A stretch of DNA of 64,000 nucleotides from assembly GCF_902726545.1 (NCBI RefSeq), contig NZ_CACVAD010000016.1, forward strand, positions 29,673 through 93,672, in the 5' to 3' direction. Source of the DNA: Yersinia artesiana. GTDB taxonomy: Bacteria; Pseudomonadota; Gammaproteobacteria; Enterobacterales; Enterobacteriaceae. Below are positions 54,686 to 64,000 of this stretch, one piece after another. Position 1 is the first letter of the stretch. Each line of letters begins with the position of its first letter. Below the pieces are notes generated by a model, which was not told the DNA's origin, searched no databases, and worked only from the letters and a program-made list of their open reading frames with translations. The position numbers were made by a program, and so were the translations under genes.

Positions 54686-54714
54686 GCAAAACGGGCCACT
54701 TTTCAGCGGCCCGT
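54686..54714 (-). terminator. Terminator between the cytochrome gene and rof
   Basis: ACGGGCC / GGCCCGT arms (54691-54697 and 54708-54714) with a 10-nt loop; on the minus strand followed by TTTTG, so it probably ends yaeP-rof, and it may also stop the convergent cytochrome transcript. Confidence 0.7.
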
Positions 54715-54749
54715 CAGTAAAGGTGTAGAAACTATGACTCACTTACTAC

Positions 54750-55010
54750 TTATGATGCACTTACTACTACAGTCCCGATTTCGGGGTGACTGAAGCTGGC
54801 TATGTGGTCAAGACGTAACTCACGCATTGTCCCTTCCTGCTCGACAATCAGGTACTCGACCTTTTTTCTCAGCAGCAGATCGCAAGCTTTACCTTCTACG
54901 ATCTCACCGCCTCTCAACTTCAACGTCAGTATCAGGTGATGTTGGCAGGCGAGCTCCAGATTATCGTAGTCATCACAATTGATGGGTTGATACTCTTCAC
55001 TCATCGACAT
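54750..55010 (-). CDS. rof: Rho-binding antiterminator Rof
   Basis: 86 aa (YaeO). Binds Rho and blocks its RNA binding, reducing Rho-dependent termination. Contains [19 protein letters not shown] and the C-terminal [15 protein letters not shown] at 55010 or the second ATG at 55004 could start it; it overlaps yaeP by 14 (or 8) bp. Confidence 0.93.
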   Translation of the reverse strand: MSMSEEYQPINCDDYDNLELACQHHLILTLKLRGGEIVEGKACDLLLRKKVEYLIVEQEGTMRELRLDHIASFSHPEIGTVVVSAS

Positions 55011-55197
55011 AATCGCTCACCAATAAGTTAGCGGCGGCAAAGGCCGCCTGTTCCCTAACGGAGGACGGGAGTGCGTCATTAGCCGCAACTTCGTCCAATG
55101 CTTTTAATACACAACCCAGTGCATCTGACACGTAGCCCTGGTCACCACTAGCAATTTGTGCATAAAAACGGCGTACTAATTCACAGTATTGCTGCAC
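54997..55197 (-). CDS. yaeP: YaeP family protein
   Basis: 66 aa, DUF superfamily of unknown function. Start is GTG at 55197-55195 preceded by GGGAGG at about 6 nt, giving (M)[13 protein letters not shown] and the E. coli length; a longer frame from 55257 has no support. Ends [10 protein letters not shown]. Overlaps rof. Confidence 0.9.
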   Translation of the reverse strand: MQQYCELVRRFYAQIASGDQGYVSDALGCVLKALDEVAANDALPSSVREQAAFAAANLLVSDYVDE

Positions 55198-55434
55198 AGT
55201 AATCCTCCCGGAAAAGTTTAACCCAGTAGATTCTCTGCGGAAACGTCGCGCTGTCAACCTACGAAGATAAACTCTGAACTTATAAGGACTATAGCACAGG
55301 AGTGATAGAGATATTAGAGTCAGAACTAAGCTTTCTTTTTAGTATTGATCCCACTAATAACTCTCTTTCCTCCGGGCTGGCTGCAAGCAGACCTAATCAA
55401 GTACACTGTCAGCCAGATAATTAAGAGGTCACTC

Positions 55435-55983
55435 ATGGCGCTAAAAGCAACCATCCATAAAGCCGCAGTTAACATCGCCGATATGGATCGTAATTTCTTT
55501 CAGGATGTTAACCTGACTATTGCACAACACCCCTCAGAAACTGACCAACGTATGATGCTGCGTTTATTGGCATGGATTTGTCATGCTGATGAGCGTTTGC
55601 AGTTTACCAAAGGCCTGAGTGCTGATGATGAGCCAGAAATTTGGCGTCACAATGATCACAATGGTATCGAACTGTGGGTCGAATTGGGGTTGCCCGAGGA
55701 AAAACGGTTGCGTAAAGCTTGTAACCAATCACAGCAAGTTGTGCTCTATGCCTATAGCGAAAGAGCCGCTAAAGTGTGGTGGCCGCAAGTTAAAGAAAAG
55801 TTGTCTGGGCACCGTAATCTTCGGTTGCGCTTCCTTGATGATGAACAAATGGCGAAATTGGCGGCGCTGTCTAATCGCAATATGTCATTACAGGCCACGT
55901 TGCAAGAGGGAACTATTTGGTTATCTGATGATCAGAATAATCTGGAAATTAGTTTTGATGAATGGCAAGGCGATGGGCAATAA
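55435..55983 (+). CDS. yaeQ: YaeQ family protein
   Basis: 182 aa, PD-(D/E)XK nuclease-like fold family without assigned activity. Starts [23 protein letters not shown] and [14 protein letters not shown] segments are conserved. ATG 55435 chosen over the longer frame for family length. Two bp before arfB. Confidence 0.92.
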   Translation: MALKATIHKAAVNIADMDRNFFQDVNLTIAQHPSETDQRMMLRLLAWICHADERLQFTKGLSADDEPEIWRHNDHNGIELWVELGLPEEKRLRKACNQSQQVVLYAYSERAAKVWWPQVKEKLSGHRNLRLRFLDDEQMAKLAALSNRNMSLQATLQEGTIWLSDDQNNLEISFDEWQGDGQ

Positions 55984-55985
55984 GC

Positions 55986-56402
55986 GTGTTGATCATATCC
56001 AATAATGTCAGCTTACCCGACAGTGAGATTGAATTGACGGCTATCCGCGCCCAAGGTGCGGGGGGGCAGCATGTGAATAAAACCTCGACAGCCATTCATT
56101 TGCGCTTTGACATTAAAGCTTCTAGCCTGCCAGAGTATTATAAAGAAAGGTTATTATCGCTTAATAGTCACTTGATGACCGCCGAAGGGGTCATCATTAT
56201 CAAAGCACAAGAATACCGTAGCCAGGATATGAATCGCGAGGCAGCTCAGCAGCGACTGGTGGCATTAATTCGCCAGTCGATGGTGGTAGAAAAAACACGC
56301 CGGGCGACGAAACCAACTAAAGGTTCAAAAATCAGGCGCGTTGAAAGCAAAGTCCGCAAAGGAGCGACAAAAGCACTGCGCGGTAAAATACATCAGGATT
56401 GA
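55986..56402 (+). CDS. arfB: Alternative ribosome-rescue factor ArfB
   Basis: 138 aa (YaeJ). Peptidyl-tRNA hydrolase that frees ribosomes stalled on non-stop mRNA. Catalytic GGQ in [16 protein letters not shown]; the basic C-terminal tail ([23 protein letters not shown]) enters the empty mRNA channel. GTG 55986 aligns with the E. coli start; TTG 55989 is an alternative. Confidence 0.93.
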   Translation: MLIISNNVSLPDSEIELTAIRAQGAGGQHVNKTSTAIHLRFDIKASSLPEYYKERLLSLNSHLMTAEGVIIIKAQEYRSQDMNREAAQQRLVALIRQSMVVEKTRRATKPTKGSKIRRVESKVRKGATKALRGKIHQD

Positions 56403-56474
56403 TACCGATATCAGCCCCTATGTGAATGAGGCGGCTTCATCCTTTTATATCGGGCACAGTATGGGAGAATGACT

Positions 56475-57158
56475 GTGAGTAAATTAGCAATAACGCTATT
56501 TTTGGCAGTAGGTGCACTGTCACTATTAGGTTGTAATAATCGGCATCAGCCGGTCGAACAGGCTTTACAACCGATGCAGCAAAGCTATCAGGGTATTTTA
56601 CCCTGTGCTGATTGCAGTGGTTTGGATACCTCGTTATTCCTCGACAGCGATGGAACATTTGTTTTGAAAGAGATTTATCGGGGTAGTAAAGAGGGCGATC
56701 AAACCTTTGCCGAATATGGTAAGTGGGCACGGACGGCAGATAAATTAGTGTTAACCAGCGGCCAGGGAGAGAAACGTTATTTCCGACCTGTTGGTAAAAA
56801 TTTGGTGATGCTTGATCAGCAAGGCCTGCCGATTGAATCTAATTTGAATTATCAGTTAGTACCCAGCGAACAGCCTTTACCTAAAACCCCAATGCCATTA
56901 AGCGGTATGTATAAATATTTCGCTGATGCTGCGGTATTCACCGATTGTGTCACGGGCAAAACTTTCCCGGTGGAAAATAATATTGCATTGGAAAAGGGGT
57001 ATCTAAAAGCTCGCAAAAAAGTGGGTGAGCCGGTATTCCTGACTCTCAATGGTCATTTTGATATTCGCCCGTCCATGGAAGAAGGGCAGTCCGATAAAAC
57101 GCTGATCCCAGCAGATGGCATTCAGTTTAATGCGAACAAAAGCTGCGAGAATCAATAA
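56475..57158 (+). CDS. nlpE: Envelope stress lipoprotein NlpE
   Basis: 227 aa outer-membrane lipoprotein (CutF) that activates the Cpx response on surface adhesion or lipoprotein-trafficking stress. Lipobox LLGC with Cys at residue 20; PCADC is the N-domain CXXC. GTG 56475 has a 7-nt spacing from GGGAG, while the in-frame ATG 56469 is only 1 nt away, so GTG is preferred (uncertain). Confidence 0.92.
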   Translation: MSKLAITLFLAVGALSLLGCNNRHQPVEQALQPMQQSYQGILPCADCSGLDTSLFLDSDGTFVLKEIYRGSKEGDQTFAEYGKWARTADKLVLTSGQGEKRYFRPVGKNLVMLDQQGLPIESNLNYQLVPSEQPLPKTPMPLSGMYKYFADAAVFTDCVTGKTFPVENNIALEKGYLKARKKVGEPVFLTLNGHFDIRPSMEEGQSDKTLIPADGIQFNANKSCENQ

Positions 57159-57176
57159 CGGGCATTGGTGAGATAA

Positions 57177-57216
57177 TAAAAAACCGCTGGTAGCTATTCA
57201 CTAGCCAGCGGTTTTA
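57177..57216. terminator. Convergent nlpE/proS terminator
   Basis: AAAACCGCTGG and CCAGCGGTTTT arms with a loop that itself pairs partly (TAG/CTA), A-run before and T-run after. Bidirectional. Confidence 0.85.
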
Positions 57217-57232
57217 TTGAGCGCGTAGTCAA

Positions 57233-58951
57233 TTAGCGTTTGATTTGGCTCAACAAGAAATCAATAATTTCGCTGGTTTTAATCATTTGCTTTTCACCGG
57301 CACGACGATTTTTGTATTCCACTTCTTCGCTGTCAAGATTGCGATCACCAATGACGATATTGTGTGGCACGCCAATTAATTCCATATCAGCAAACATCAC
57401 GCCCGGACGCTCTTTACGATCGTCGAGAATCACGTCAATACCCTGTGAACGCAGGGTGGCATACAACTCTTCTGCCAGCGCCTGAACGCGGAAAGATTTA
57501 TGCATATTCATTGGCAAAATGGCAACCTGGAATGGGGCAATCGCATCCGGCCAGATAATACCGCGCTCATCATGATTCTGCTCAATTGCTGCCGCAACCA
57601 CACGGGAAACCCCAATACCGTAACAACCCATGGTCATCACTTGATTGCGGCCATCTTCACCCTGAACCGTCGCTTTCATCGCTTCCGAGTATTTCGTACC
57701 TAACTGGAAGATATGACCGACTTCAATACCGCGTTTGATTTGCAATGTGCCTTTGCCATCTGGGCTGATATCGCCTTCAACCACATTACGCAAATCAGCA
57801 ACCTGTGGCAGCGGCAAATCGCGCTCCCAGTTAATGCCAAAGTAATGTTTGCCATCGATATTGGCACCGGCACCAAAATCACTCATCACCGCCACACTGC
57901 GATCAATGACAACCGGCAGTGGCAGATTAACCGGGCCTAATGAACCAGGGCCTGCACCGATAATTGCACGAATCTCTTCTTCGGTGGCGAAGGTGAGTGG
58001 CTTAGCCACTTGTGGCAATTTCTCGGCTTTGATTTCATTCAATTCATGATCACCACGAACCAGCAAAGCAACCAACTTATGGCCACTCTCTTCATGAGCA
58101 TGAACCATTAAGGTTTTCACTGTTTTTTCAATTGGCAGGTTGAACTGCTCAACTAATTCAGCAATGGTTTTTGCATTCGGAGTATCAATGATACGCAGCT
58201 CTTCTGTTGCGACAGCCCGTGGTTCAGACGGTGCCAGCGCTTCAGCAAACTCAATATTAGCAGCATAATCTGACTCGGTTGAGAACACGATATCGTCTTC
58301 ACCACTGTCTGCCAGCACCTGGAATTCGTGCGATGCACTGCCACCGATTGAGCCGGTATCTGCCAGCACAGCACGGAAGTTCAGATCCATACGTTCGAAA
58401 ATCTTACTGTATGCGGCATACATCGCATCGTAAGTTTCTTGCAATGATTCCTGAGTGGTGTGGAAAGAGTAAGCATCTTTCATCAGGAATTCACGCGCAC
58501 GCATCACGCCAAAACGTGGGCGCACTTCATCACGGAATTTGGTTTGGATTTGGAAGAAATTCAACGGCAGCTGTTTATAAGAGTTAATCTCACCGCGAAT
58601 CAGGTCTGTAATGACTTCTTCATGAGTTGGGCCAAGCACAAAAGGGCGATCGCCACGATCAACAAAGCGTAACAGCTCAGGGCCATATTGTTCCCAGCGG
58701 CCACTCTCTTGCCATAAATCAGCCGGTTGCACCACAGGCATTGAGACTTCAATCGCACCGGCGTTATTCATTTCTTCGCGCACGATGTTTTCGACTTTCT
58801 TCAATACCCGAATTCCGGTCGGCAACCAGGTATAAAGACCTGAGGCCAGTTTACGGATCATTCCGGCGCGGAGCATCAGCTGGTGGCTGATCACTTCAGC
58901 ATCAGCAGGTGTCTCCTTCAAGGTGGAGAGCAAATATTGGCTAGTACGCAT
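57233..58951 (-). CDS. proS: Prolyl-tRNA synthetase
   Basis: 572 aa class II synthetase of the bacterial type with an inserted editing domain (residues about 225-400). Motif regions [42 protein letters not shown] and the C-terminal anticodon-binding domain are complete. ATG at 58951. Confidence 0.97.
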   Translation of the reverse strand: MRTSQYLLSTLKETPADAEVISHQLMLRAGMIRKLASGLYTWLPTGIRVLKKVENIVREEMNNAGAIEVSMPVVQPADLWQESGRWEQYGPELLRFVDRGDRPFVLGPTHEEVITDLIRGEINSYKQLPLNFFQIQTKFRDEVRPRFGVMRAREFLMKDAYSFHTTQESLQETYDAMYAAYSKIFERMDLNFRAVLADTGSIGGSASHEFQVLADSGEDDIVFSTESDYAANIEFAEALAPSEPRAVATEELRIIDTPNAKTIAELVEQFNLPIEKTVKTLMVHAHEESGHKLVALLVRGDHELNEIKAEKLPQVAKPLTFATEEEIRAIIGAGPGSLGPVNLPLPVVIDRSVAVMSDFGAGANIDGKHYFGINWERDLPLPQVADLRNVVEGDISPDGKGTLQIKRGIEVGHIFQLGTKYSEAMKATVQGEDGRNQVMTMGCYGIGVSRVVAAAIEQNHDERGIIWPDAIAPFQVAILPMNMHKSFRVQALAEELYATLRSQGIDVILDDRKERPGVMFADMELIGVPHNIVIGDRNLDSEEVEYKNRRAGEKQMIKTSEIIDFLLSQIKR

Positions 58952-59058
58952 GATGTTTTGGTTCCATTAGCGCTGCAACAAATAGAGGCAGCCAAAAAAG
59001 TAAAAAGTGGTTTAGTTTACCAGCGAGTACCGGTTGTCAAAAGAGAGCAGGGTGAAAT

Positions 59059-59766
59059 TTAGCATGGGTCGAGTGATAACACTTCCGTTTGGTTTCCAAC
59101 AACCCGCCAGCGCACATTAAATTCCAGTAGCAAAACAGCATATTCTCGGCTTTCACTAACGCCTTTGCGGTAGGCAGGGCGCGGGTCTTGTGCTAAAACC
59201 TGGGTAATAAAACGCCGTAAGTGCGGGTAACGTTGTTGCTGCTCTACTAACTGTTGTTCAGCGATGCTGGAAAAGCAAACTTGCATGTCTGCATCAGGCG
59301 CTGTTTGAGCAAAACCCGCTCGTGCATGGGGTTGGCTATCCGCAAAAGGCAAATAGGGTTTGATATCAATCACGGGCGTACCATCAACCAAATCCAGACT
59401 GCCTAACACCAAAGTTACCTCACCTCCCTGGCAGCGTACCTCTTTCAGTTCAATAAGAGACATGCCAATCGGGTTGGGCCGAAAGGTGGATCGGGTGGCA
59501 AATACCCCCATTCGGGCATTACCACCTAAGCGCGGTGGACGAACTGTAGGCCGCCAACCACCATCCATGGTTTGATGAAAAACGAACATCACCCATAGAT
59601 GGCTAAAATCAGACAAACCGCGAACTGCTTCTGCTTGATTATAGGGCGCTAAGAGTTGTAACTCACCACCGCCATCCTCAATCAGACCAGGCTGCCGCGG
59701 TACTGCAAACTTTTCTTTATAGGGCGAGCGGATAACGCCAATCTGATTAAAGGAAAACACACTCAT
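59059..59766 (-). CDS. trmO: tRNA N6-threonylcarbamoyladenosine methyltransferase TrmO
   Basis: 235 aa (YaeB/TsaA), SAM-dependent, methylates t6A37 to m6t6A in tRNA-Thr(GGU). IGVIRSPYKEKFAVPRQPGL and RSTFRPNPIGMSLIELK are the family signatures. ATG 59766 overlaps the rcsF stop (ATGA). Confidence 0.94.
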   Translation of the reverse strand: MSVFSFNQIGVIRSPYKEKFAVPRQPGLIEDGGGELQLLAPYNQAEAVRGLSDFSHLWVMFVFHQTMDGGWRPTVRPPRLGGNARMGVFATRSTFRPNPIGMSLIELKEVRCQGGEVTLVLGSLDLVDGTPVIDIKPYLPFADSQPHARAGFAQTAPDADMQVCFSSIAEQQLVEQQQRYPHLRRFITQVLAQDPRPAYRKGVSESREYAVLLLEFNVRWRVVGNQTEVLSLDPC

Positions 59767-60170
59767 TTTGATGAAACGTTTAGTGCAGAACCCTGACATA
59801 CGGCTTGCTGATAACAACCGGGAACACCGCTAATGATTTCACATTGATGCAGCAAGACCGCATTGGCTTTCATATACGATGCACGAGTTTGCATTCTCTT
59901 ACGGGCGGTTGCAATACTCGGCGGGGAGTCCTGAACGGTGGATTGGCACGACTCACCGGACACCTCACCTAAGTCACGGAAAGGCTTTCCAACCAGTTCT
60001 TCTGCACTTTTATAAAGTTTTACCGGTGCCGGGCGCGGGGTTGCCGTAGGGCTGGTTTTGGTAACCGGAGGCGGTTGCTTAACCGGGTTTTCTGTGGTGG
60101 ATGGCTTTGATTGAAGCATGGAACATCCAGTTAGCGAGAGGGCTAACAGACACAGAGGTAACGCACGCAT
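59763..60170 (-). CDS. rcsF: Rcs stress sensor lipoprotein RcsF
   Basis: 135 aa outer-membrane lipoprotein that signals envelope damage through IgaA to the Rcs phosphorelay. Lipobox LTGC with Cys16, a Pro-rich linker (residues 30-50), then a disulfide-knotted domain with C75, C110, C119 and C125. Overlaps trmO by 4 bp. Confidence 0.95.
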   Translation of the reverse strand: MRALPLCLLALSLTGCSMLQSKPSTTENPVKQPPPVTKTSPTATPRPAPVKLYKSAEELVGKPFRDLGEVSGESCQSTVQDSPPSIATARKRMQTRASYMKANAVLLHQCEIISGVPGCYQQAVCQGSALNVSSK

Positions 60171-60230
60171 AGAAATTCCTCAGCCTTTTTATTTAAGAGG
60201 CGCTATTGAAGCAATCTATTATGCAAATAA

Positions 60231-60254
60231 CAAGACGGGCTGTAGCCCGTCTTG
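60231..60254 (-). terminator. metNIQ terminator
   Basis: CAAGACGGGC-TGTA-GCCCGTCTTG, a perfect 10-bp stem about 65 bp beyond the metQ stop; the minus-strand T-tract is broken (TTATTT). Confidence 0.7.
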
Positions 60255-60317
60255 AAATATATTTAGCAAACACTGAATTTAGGAAACCTAATATTCAGCA
60301 AAATGGCCCACTGGTCA

Positions 60318-61133
60318 TTACCAGCCTTTAACTGCGCCACCATTGAATGCTTTGTTTGCTGCATCATTAACTTCATCAGACTGATAAGCCTGAACGAATT
60401 TTTTCACATTTTCCGCGTCTTTATTATCTTCACGGGCAACGATCAGGTTAACGTAAGGTGAATCTTTGTCTTCAACAAACAGACCATCTTTGGCTGGTGT
60501 CAGGCCGATTTGGCTTGCATAAGTGGTGTTGATAATTGCCAGCGCGATTTGTTGGTCATCCAAAGAACGTGGTAACTGAGGGGCTTCCAGCTCGACCAAT
60601 TTCAGGTTTTTAGGATTCTCAACCACATCCAGTACGGTTGGCAGCAGACCAACACCGTCTTTCAGTTTAATCAGACCGACTTTTTCCAGCAGTAACAGAG
60701 AACGGCCCAGGTTAGTCGGATCATTTGGCAGTGCTACCTGCGAACCAGGTTGCAGTTCTTCCAATGATTTGATTTTTTTAGAGTAACCAGCAATTGGGTA
60801 AACGAATGAGTTACCCACTGAAACCAGTTTATAGCCGCGATCTTTAATTTGCTGATCCAGATAAGGTTTATGCTGGAAAGCATTCAGGTCAATATCACCC
60901 TTGCTCAGTGCTTCATTTGGCAATACATAGTCGTTGAAAGTGACTAACTCAACATCCAGACCATATTTGTCTTTTGCTACTTTCTGAGCAACTTCAGCAA
61001 CTTGCTGTTCAGCACCCACAATTACACCAACTTTAATGTGGTTTGGATCTTTTTCCGCGGGGCCGCAACCCACCAGGGCCAGAGTACCAATCAATGCACT
61101 GACTGCCGCGATAGATTTGAATTTTAAAGACAT
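60318..61133 (-). CDS. metQ: Methionine-binding lipoprotein MetQ
   Basis: 271 aa substrate-binding lipoprotein of the D/L-methionine ABC importer. Lipobox LVGC with Cys23, NlpA/MetQ domain following (KVGVIVGAEQQVAEVA, LPNDPTNLGRSLLLLEK). ATG 61133 has GAGGAAAGGAT upstream; the frame extends to 61241 through the ERIC-like repeat and is not used. Confidence 0.96.
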   Translation of the reverse strand: MSLKFKSIAAVSALIGTLALVGCGPAEKDPNHIKVGVIVGAEQQVAEVAQKVAKDKYGLDVELVTFNDYVLPNEALSKGDIDLNAFQHKPYLDQQIKDRGYKLVSVGNSFVYPIAGYSKKIKSLEELQPGSQVALPNDPTNLGRSLLLLEKVGLIKLKDGVGLLPTVLDVVENPKNLKLVELEAPQLPRSLDDQQIALAIINTTYASQIGLTPAKDGLFVEDKDSPYVNLIVAREDNKDAENVKKFVQAYQSDEVNDAANKAFNGGAVKGW

Positions 61134-61186
61134 ATCCTTTCCTCTATAGACATTCGTTAAGATGCGCCGCTGTGTGAGGCAGTCGC

Positions 61187-61258
61187 TATACCCTTCGTAC
61201 TTTGGGCTACAAGGTTGTTTGCTACCTACCTGTAACCCCAAGTCCTTTGGGTACTATA
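61187..61258. repeat. 72-bp ERIC-like fold-back element between metI and metQ
   Basis: TATACCC ... GGGTACTATA ends; inner arms TTTGGGCTACAAGG and CCTGTAACCCCAAG are imperfect inverted repeats, so the transcript can form one long hairpin. Fills most of the metI-metQ gap. Confidence 0.65.
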
Positions 61259-61269
61259 TGTATTAATAA

Positions 61270-61923
61270 CTATTTGTGAGTAACGGCTTTTACGATCCGA
61301 TCGCCACTGAACTGAATCAGGTAAACCAAAATGACTAATAATACCAATACCGTATTCATTACTGTGGCGTTATAACCAATGTAACCATACTGATAACCGA
61401 TTTGGCCTAAGCCACCGGCACCTACTGCACCCCCCATAGCGGAATAGCCCACCAGGGTAATCAGGGTAATAGTTGCTGCATTCACTAAGCCTGGCAGGGC
61501 CTCTGGCAACAACACTTTTTTGATGATTTGCATTGGTGTAGCACCCATTGCACGGGCTGCTTCAACCAATCCCGATGGGATTTCCAGCAAAGCATTTTCC
61601 ACCATGCGAGCAATAAATGGAGCTGCGCCCACTGTTAACGGCACAATAGCCGCCTGTAGGCCAATAGATGTACCAACGATCATCCGCGTGAAAGGAATCA
61701 TCCATACCAATAAGATAATAAAAGGTATAGAGCGGAAGATGTTCACTACCCCAGACAGGGTGCGGTAAATCTTATTGTTGGCAATAATTTGCCCTGGGCG
61801 GGTGACATACAACAGAACCCCAACCGGTAGCCCCAAAACAAAACCAAAGAAGCCGGAGACAAACGTCATCATTAGAGTTTCCCAGACGCCTCGGCCCATT
61901 AACCACATCATTGCCTCAGACAT
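61270..61923 (-). CDS. metI: Methionine ABC transporter permease MetI
   Basis: 217 aa inner-membrane permease with five hydrophobic segments and the EAA-like loop [26 protein letters not shown]. Overlaps metN by 8 bp. Confidence 0.96.
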   Translation of the reverse strand: MSEAMMWLMGRGVWETLMMTFVSGFFGFVLGLPVGVLLYVTRPGQIIANNKIYRTLSGVVNIFRSIPFIILLVWMIPFTRMIVGTSIGLQAAIVPLTVGAAPFIARMVENALLEIPSGLVEAARAMGATPMQIIKKVLLPEALPGLVNAATITLITLVGYSAMGGAVGAGGLGQIGYQYGYIGYNATVMNTVLVLLVILVYLIQFSGDRIVKAVTHK

Positions 61924-62947
61924 AACCCAGAACCTCTACTTTTACATGATGATCTTGCAAAAACTTGATGGCAGCGAGGCCATCCTGATTGTCGCCATGC
62001 AGTTCAGCCAGCATGACACCAAATTTAACGCCGCCGGCATAGTCCATTTGCGAGCTAAGGATACCGATATCAATATTAAAGCGACGTACAGCCTGTGATA
62101 TTAACGGGGCGTCAACCGACTGACCGGTAAATTCCAGTTTCAGCAGTGGTACTCGATCTTTGGTGGGTTCTTGAGTCATACGCAGTGCGTAATCTTCCGG
62201 AATATCCAAATGCAGCGTTGATTGAATAAATTGCTGAGCCAGTGGGGTTTTCGGATGAGAGAACACTTCGCTGACGCTATCTTTTTCAATCAATTTACCT
62301 TCGCTGATAACCGCAACCTGATCACATATACGTTTCACCACGTCCATTTCATGGGTAATAAGTAGAATGGTCAGGCCCAAACGACGATTAATATCTTTCA
62401 GCAGCTCCAGAATTGAGCGGGTGGTCGCTGGGTCCAATGCGCTGGTGGCTTCATCACACAGCAGAACCTTAGGATTACTCGCCAAAGCACGGGCGATTGC
62501 AACGCGTTGTTTCTGTCCACCGGACAAATTCGCTGGATACGCGTCTTGTTTGTCGGCAAGCCCAACTAAATCCAACAACTCGGTGACTCTCTTCTTTATA
62601 TCTGCGCGTGGTGTGTTGTCCAGCTCAAGCGGCAGCGCAATATTGCCATACACCGTGCGGGAAGAAAGTAGATTGAAGTGCTGGAAAATCATGCCAATCT
62701 GGCGGCGTGCGCGAGTCAACTGCCCTTCAGATAAGGTCGTGAGATCTTGTCCATCGACCAATACTTGTCCGCTGGTAGGGCGCTCTAACATATTGGCGCA
62801 TCGAATCAATGTACTTTTGCCGGCACCTGAGGCACCAATAACGCCATAAATTTGCCCAGCAGGGACGTGTAGACTCACGTCCGAAAGCGCGGTAATCGTG
62901 CGCGAACCCTGCTGGAATACTTTGCTGATGTGAGAAAGTTTAATCAT
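61916..62947 (-). CDS. metN: Methionine ABC transporter ATP-binding protein MetN
   Basis: 343 aa ATPase. Walker [10 protein letters not shown], signature LSGGQKQR, Walker [13 protein letters not shown], and a C-terminal ACT-like NIL domain that binds methionine for trans-inhibition. First gene of metN-metI-metQ; controlled by the MetJ operator upstream. Confidence 0.97.
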   Translation of the reverse strand: MIKLSHISKVFQQGSRTITALSDVSLHVPAGQIYGVIGASGAGKSTLIRCANMLERPTSGQVLVDGQDLTTLSEGQLTRARRQIGMIFQHFNLLSSRTVYGNIALPLELDNTPRADIKKRVTELLDLVGLADKQDAYPANLSGGQKQRVAIARALASNPKVLLCDEATSALDPATTRSILELLKDINRRLGLTILLITHEMDVVKRICDQVAVISEGKLIEKDSVSEVFSHPKTPLAQQFIQSTLHLDIPEDYALRMTQEPTKDRVPLLKLEFTGQSVDAPLISQAVRRFNIDIGILSSQMDYAGGVKFGVMLAELHGDNQDGLAAIKFLQDHHVKVEVLGYV

Positions 62948-63019
62948 ATTATTCTTATTTTATCGTCATTTCCGTGGCTAGATAAAAAGTAAGCTTTGGC
63001 AAAAACCAAAGCATAGATT

Positions 63020-63051
63020 GGATGTTAAGGCGTCTAGACGGCTAAGTCAAC
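63020..63051 (-). promoter_or_regulatory. metN promoter with MetJ boxes
   Basis: Tandem 8-mers AGGCGTCT (63028-63035) and AGACGGCT (63036-63043) each match the MetJ consensus AGACGTCT in 7 of 8 positions; flanking 8-mers 63020-63027 and 63044-63051 are weaker. Minus-strand -35 TTGACT (63045-63050) and -10 TAACAT (63022-63027) are 17 bp apart, so the strong boxes fill the spacer. Confidence 0.9.
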
Positions 63052-63134
63052 TGACAACACTGATTCTCTTCCATTCTCAATCGGTAATAAAACATGCGAT
63101 ACTAGAGGCGTTAACCGCCCTCAGGAGTAGATAA

Positions 63135-63701
63135 GTGACTCAGCCCGTCCCCGCAATATTTTTAGATCGTGATGGAACAATTAATGTCGACCACGGTTAT
63201 GTCCACGAAATTGATAATTTTCAGTTTATAGACGGTGTTATTGATGCTTGCCGTGAATTGAAAGAAATGGGCTTTGCTCTGGTTTTGGTCACCAACCAAT
63301 CGGGTATCGCACGCGGTATCTTTACTGAAGAGCAATTCCTGAGCCTCACCGAGTGGATGGATTGGTCGCTGGCTGATCGCGGTGTTGATTTGGATGGTAT
63401 CTATTTCTGCCCACATCATCCCGATGGCAGTGTAGCTGAGTTCCGTGAAACATGTGAATGCCGTAAACCATTACCTGGCATGTTACTGCAAGCACAAAGT
63501 GAATTGAACATAGATATGGCTGCTTCTTATATGGTTGGCGACAAGATTGAAGATATGCAGGCAGCATTAGCTGCAAATATCGGTACTAAAGTATTGGTTC
63601 GCACTGGCAAACCTGTGACAGCGGAAGGTGAGGCAGCAGCGGATTTGGTACTAAATAGTCTGGCTGACCTGCCGAAAGCCATAAAAATGCGTCACAAGTA
63701 A
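63135..63701 (+). CDS. gmhB: D-glycero-beta-D-manno-heptose-1,7-bisphosphate 7-phosphatase
   Basis: 188 aa HAD phosphatase of LPS heptose synthesis. Nucleophile motif FLDRDGTIN, zinc-binding Cys/His cluster CPHHPDG...CECRKP, and [11 protein letters not shown] as motif IV. GTG start at 63135 with AGGAG 7 nt upstream. In E. coli it likewise precedes an rRNA operon. Confidence 0.95.
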   Translation: MTQPVPAIFLDRDGTINVDHGYVHEIDNFQFIDGVIDACRELKEMGFALVLVTNQSGIARGIFTEEQFLSLTEWMDWSLADRGVDLDGIYFCPHHPDGSVAEFRETCECRKPLPGMLLQAQSELNIDMAASYMVGDKIEDMQAALAANIGTKVLVRTGKPVTAEGEAAADLVLNSLADLPKAIKMRHK

Positions 63702-63726
63702 TCGTAACGTTCAAATAATCGGCAGT

Positions 63727-63778
63727 CAGAAAAAACTTTAAGATAAACCCTTGCCATTCTGAAGCGGCTCCCTATAAT
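63727..63778 (+). promoter_or_regulatory. rRNA operon promoter P1
   Basis: -35 TTGCCA (63751-63756), -10 TATAAT (63773-63778), 16-bp spacer, discriminator GCGC, and an A-rich UP-like element (AGAAAAAACTTTAAGATAAA, 63728-63747). This is the standard rrn P1 layout, and gmhB is upstream of rrnH in E. coli. Confidence 0.9.
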
Positions 63779-63856
63779 GCGCATCCATCGACACGGCGCT
63801 GTGAGCAACTTCACAGAGTGGCCGGGAAGAGCAGAGAAAATTAACTGATTAAGTGG

Positions 63857-63884
63857 TTGACTCTGTAGCGGGAAAGCGTATTAT
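63857..63884 (+). promoter_or_regulatory. rRNA operon promoter P2
   Basis: -35 TTGACT (63857-63862) and -10 TATTAT (63879-63884), 16-bp spacer, about 105 bp after P1, the usual P1-P2 distance. Confidence 0.85.
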
Positions 63885-63895
63885 CTGCCTCCCGC

Positions 63896-64000
63896 GTTAC
63901 CGTAAGATTCGCCGCAAGGCAAGCAGGTAACGAACGCTCTTTAACAATTTATCAGACAATCTGTGTGGGCACTCGCAAGACGATATCGAAGCCTGTTTCG
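63896..64000 (+). other. rRNA leader with boxB-like stem and boxA
   Basis: A stem with arms GTTACC (63896-63901) and GGTAAC (63926-63931) precedes boxA CGCTCTTTAACAA (63935-63947), followed by TTTATCAGACAATCTGTGTG, the conserved enterobacterial rrn leader. These are antitermination sites for NusB/S10. The 16S gene starts beyond the window. Confidence 0.9.

Overview
The window looks like a chromosomal segment of a Yersinia-type enterobacterium. The housekeeping proteins are close to their Escherichia coli counterparts in length and motif layout. The intergenic spaces hold a full 127-bp ERIC element plus several ERIC fragments. GcvB and CsrB small RNAs sit in their enterobacterial contexts, and base composition is moderate. 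Genus is an inference from gene order and overall sequence character; species cannot be fixed from this window.

Layout. (1) 1-8674: end of recC, then ptrA-recB-recD, overlapping genes of the RecBCD recombination/repair operon. (2) 8705-25481: argA (ArgR boxes on its promoter), amiC, one initiator tRNA-fMet, mltA, tcdA, csdE/csdA, ygdI, the GcvB sRNA divergent from its activator gene gcvA, ygdD, rlmM, ERIC, xni, ppnN, queF, syd, a GacA/UvrY-type operator and the CsrB sRNA, then yqcC-truC-yqcA. (3) At about 25482-25640 the gene order jumps, relative to E. coli K-12, from the recBCD/argA neighbourhood to the dapD/rpsB neighbourhood; the junction holds repeats and an ERIC fragment. (4) 25640-50937: yaeH, dapD, glnD and map on the minus strand, then the long plus-strand block rpsB-tsf-pyrH-frr-dxr-uppS-cdsA-rseP-bamA-skp-lpxD-fabZ-lpxA-lpxB-rnhB-dnaE-accA (translation, isoprenoid/lipid precursors, lipid A and outer-membrane assembly, replication, fatty acid synthesis). 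(5) 51000-52282: an AT-rich two-gene minus-strand cassette encoding a secreted ADP-ribosyltransferase-type toxin A chain and a small downstream protein that is probably its B (delivery) subunit. It sits where E. coli carries ldcC. (6) 52530-63701: yaeR, tilS, an extra c-type cytochrome, rof-yaeP, yaeQ-arfB, nlpE, proS, rcsF-trmO, the metNIQ methionine importer with a MetJ operator, and gmhB. (7) 63702-64000: the P1/P2 promoters and boxA leader of an rRNA operon whose 16S gene lies beyond the window.

The most notable item is the AB-toxin cassette. The A chain has a signal peptide, the Arg and S/T-T-S motifs and one catalytic Glu of the pertussis/heat-labile-toxin ADP-ribosyltransferase fold. 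It has Met where the first acidic or Gln residue of the E/Q-x-E motif normally sits, and an RKKR nicking loop bracketed by two cysteines. The partner protein is short for a B subunit. The rest of the window is mostly conserved core genome, with well-formed regulatory sites (ArgR, MetJ, UvrY box, GcvB, CsrB, S2 leader, rrn promoters).
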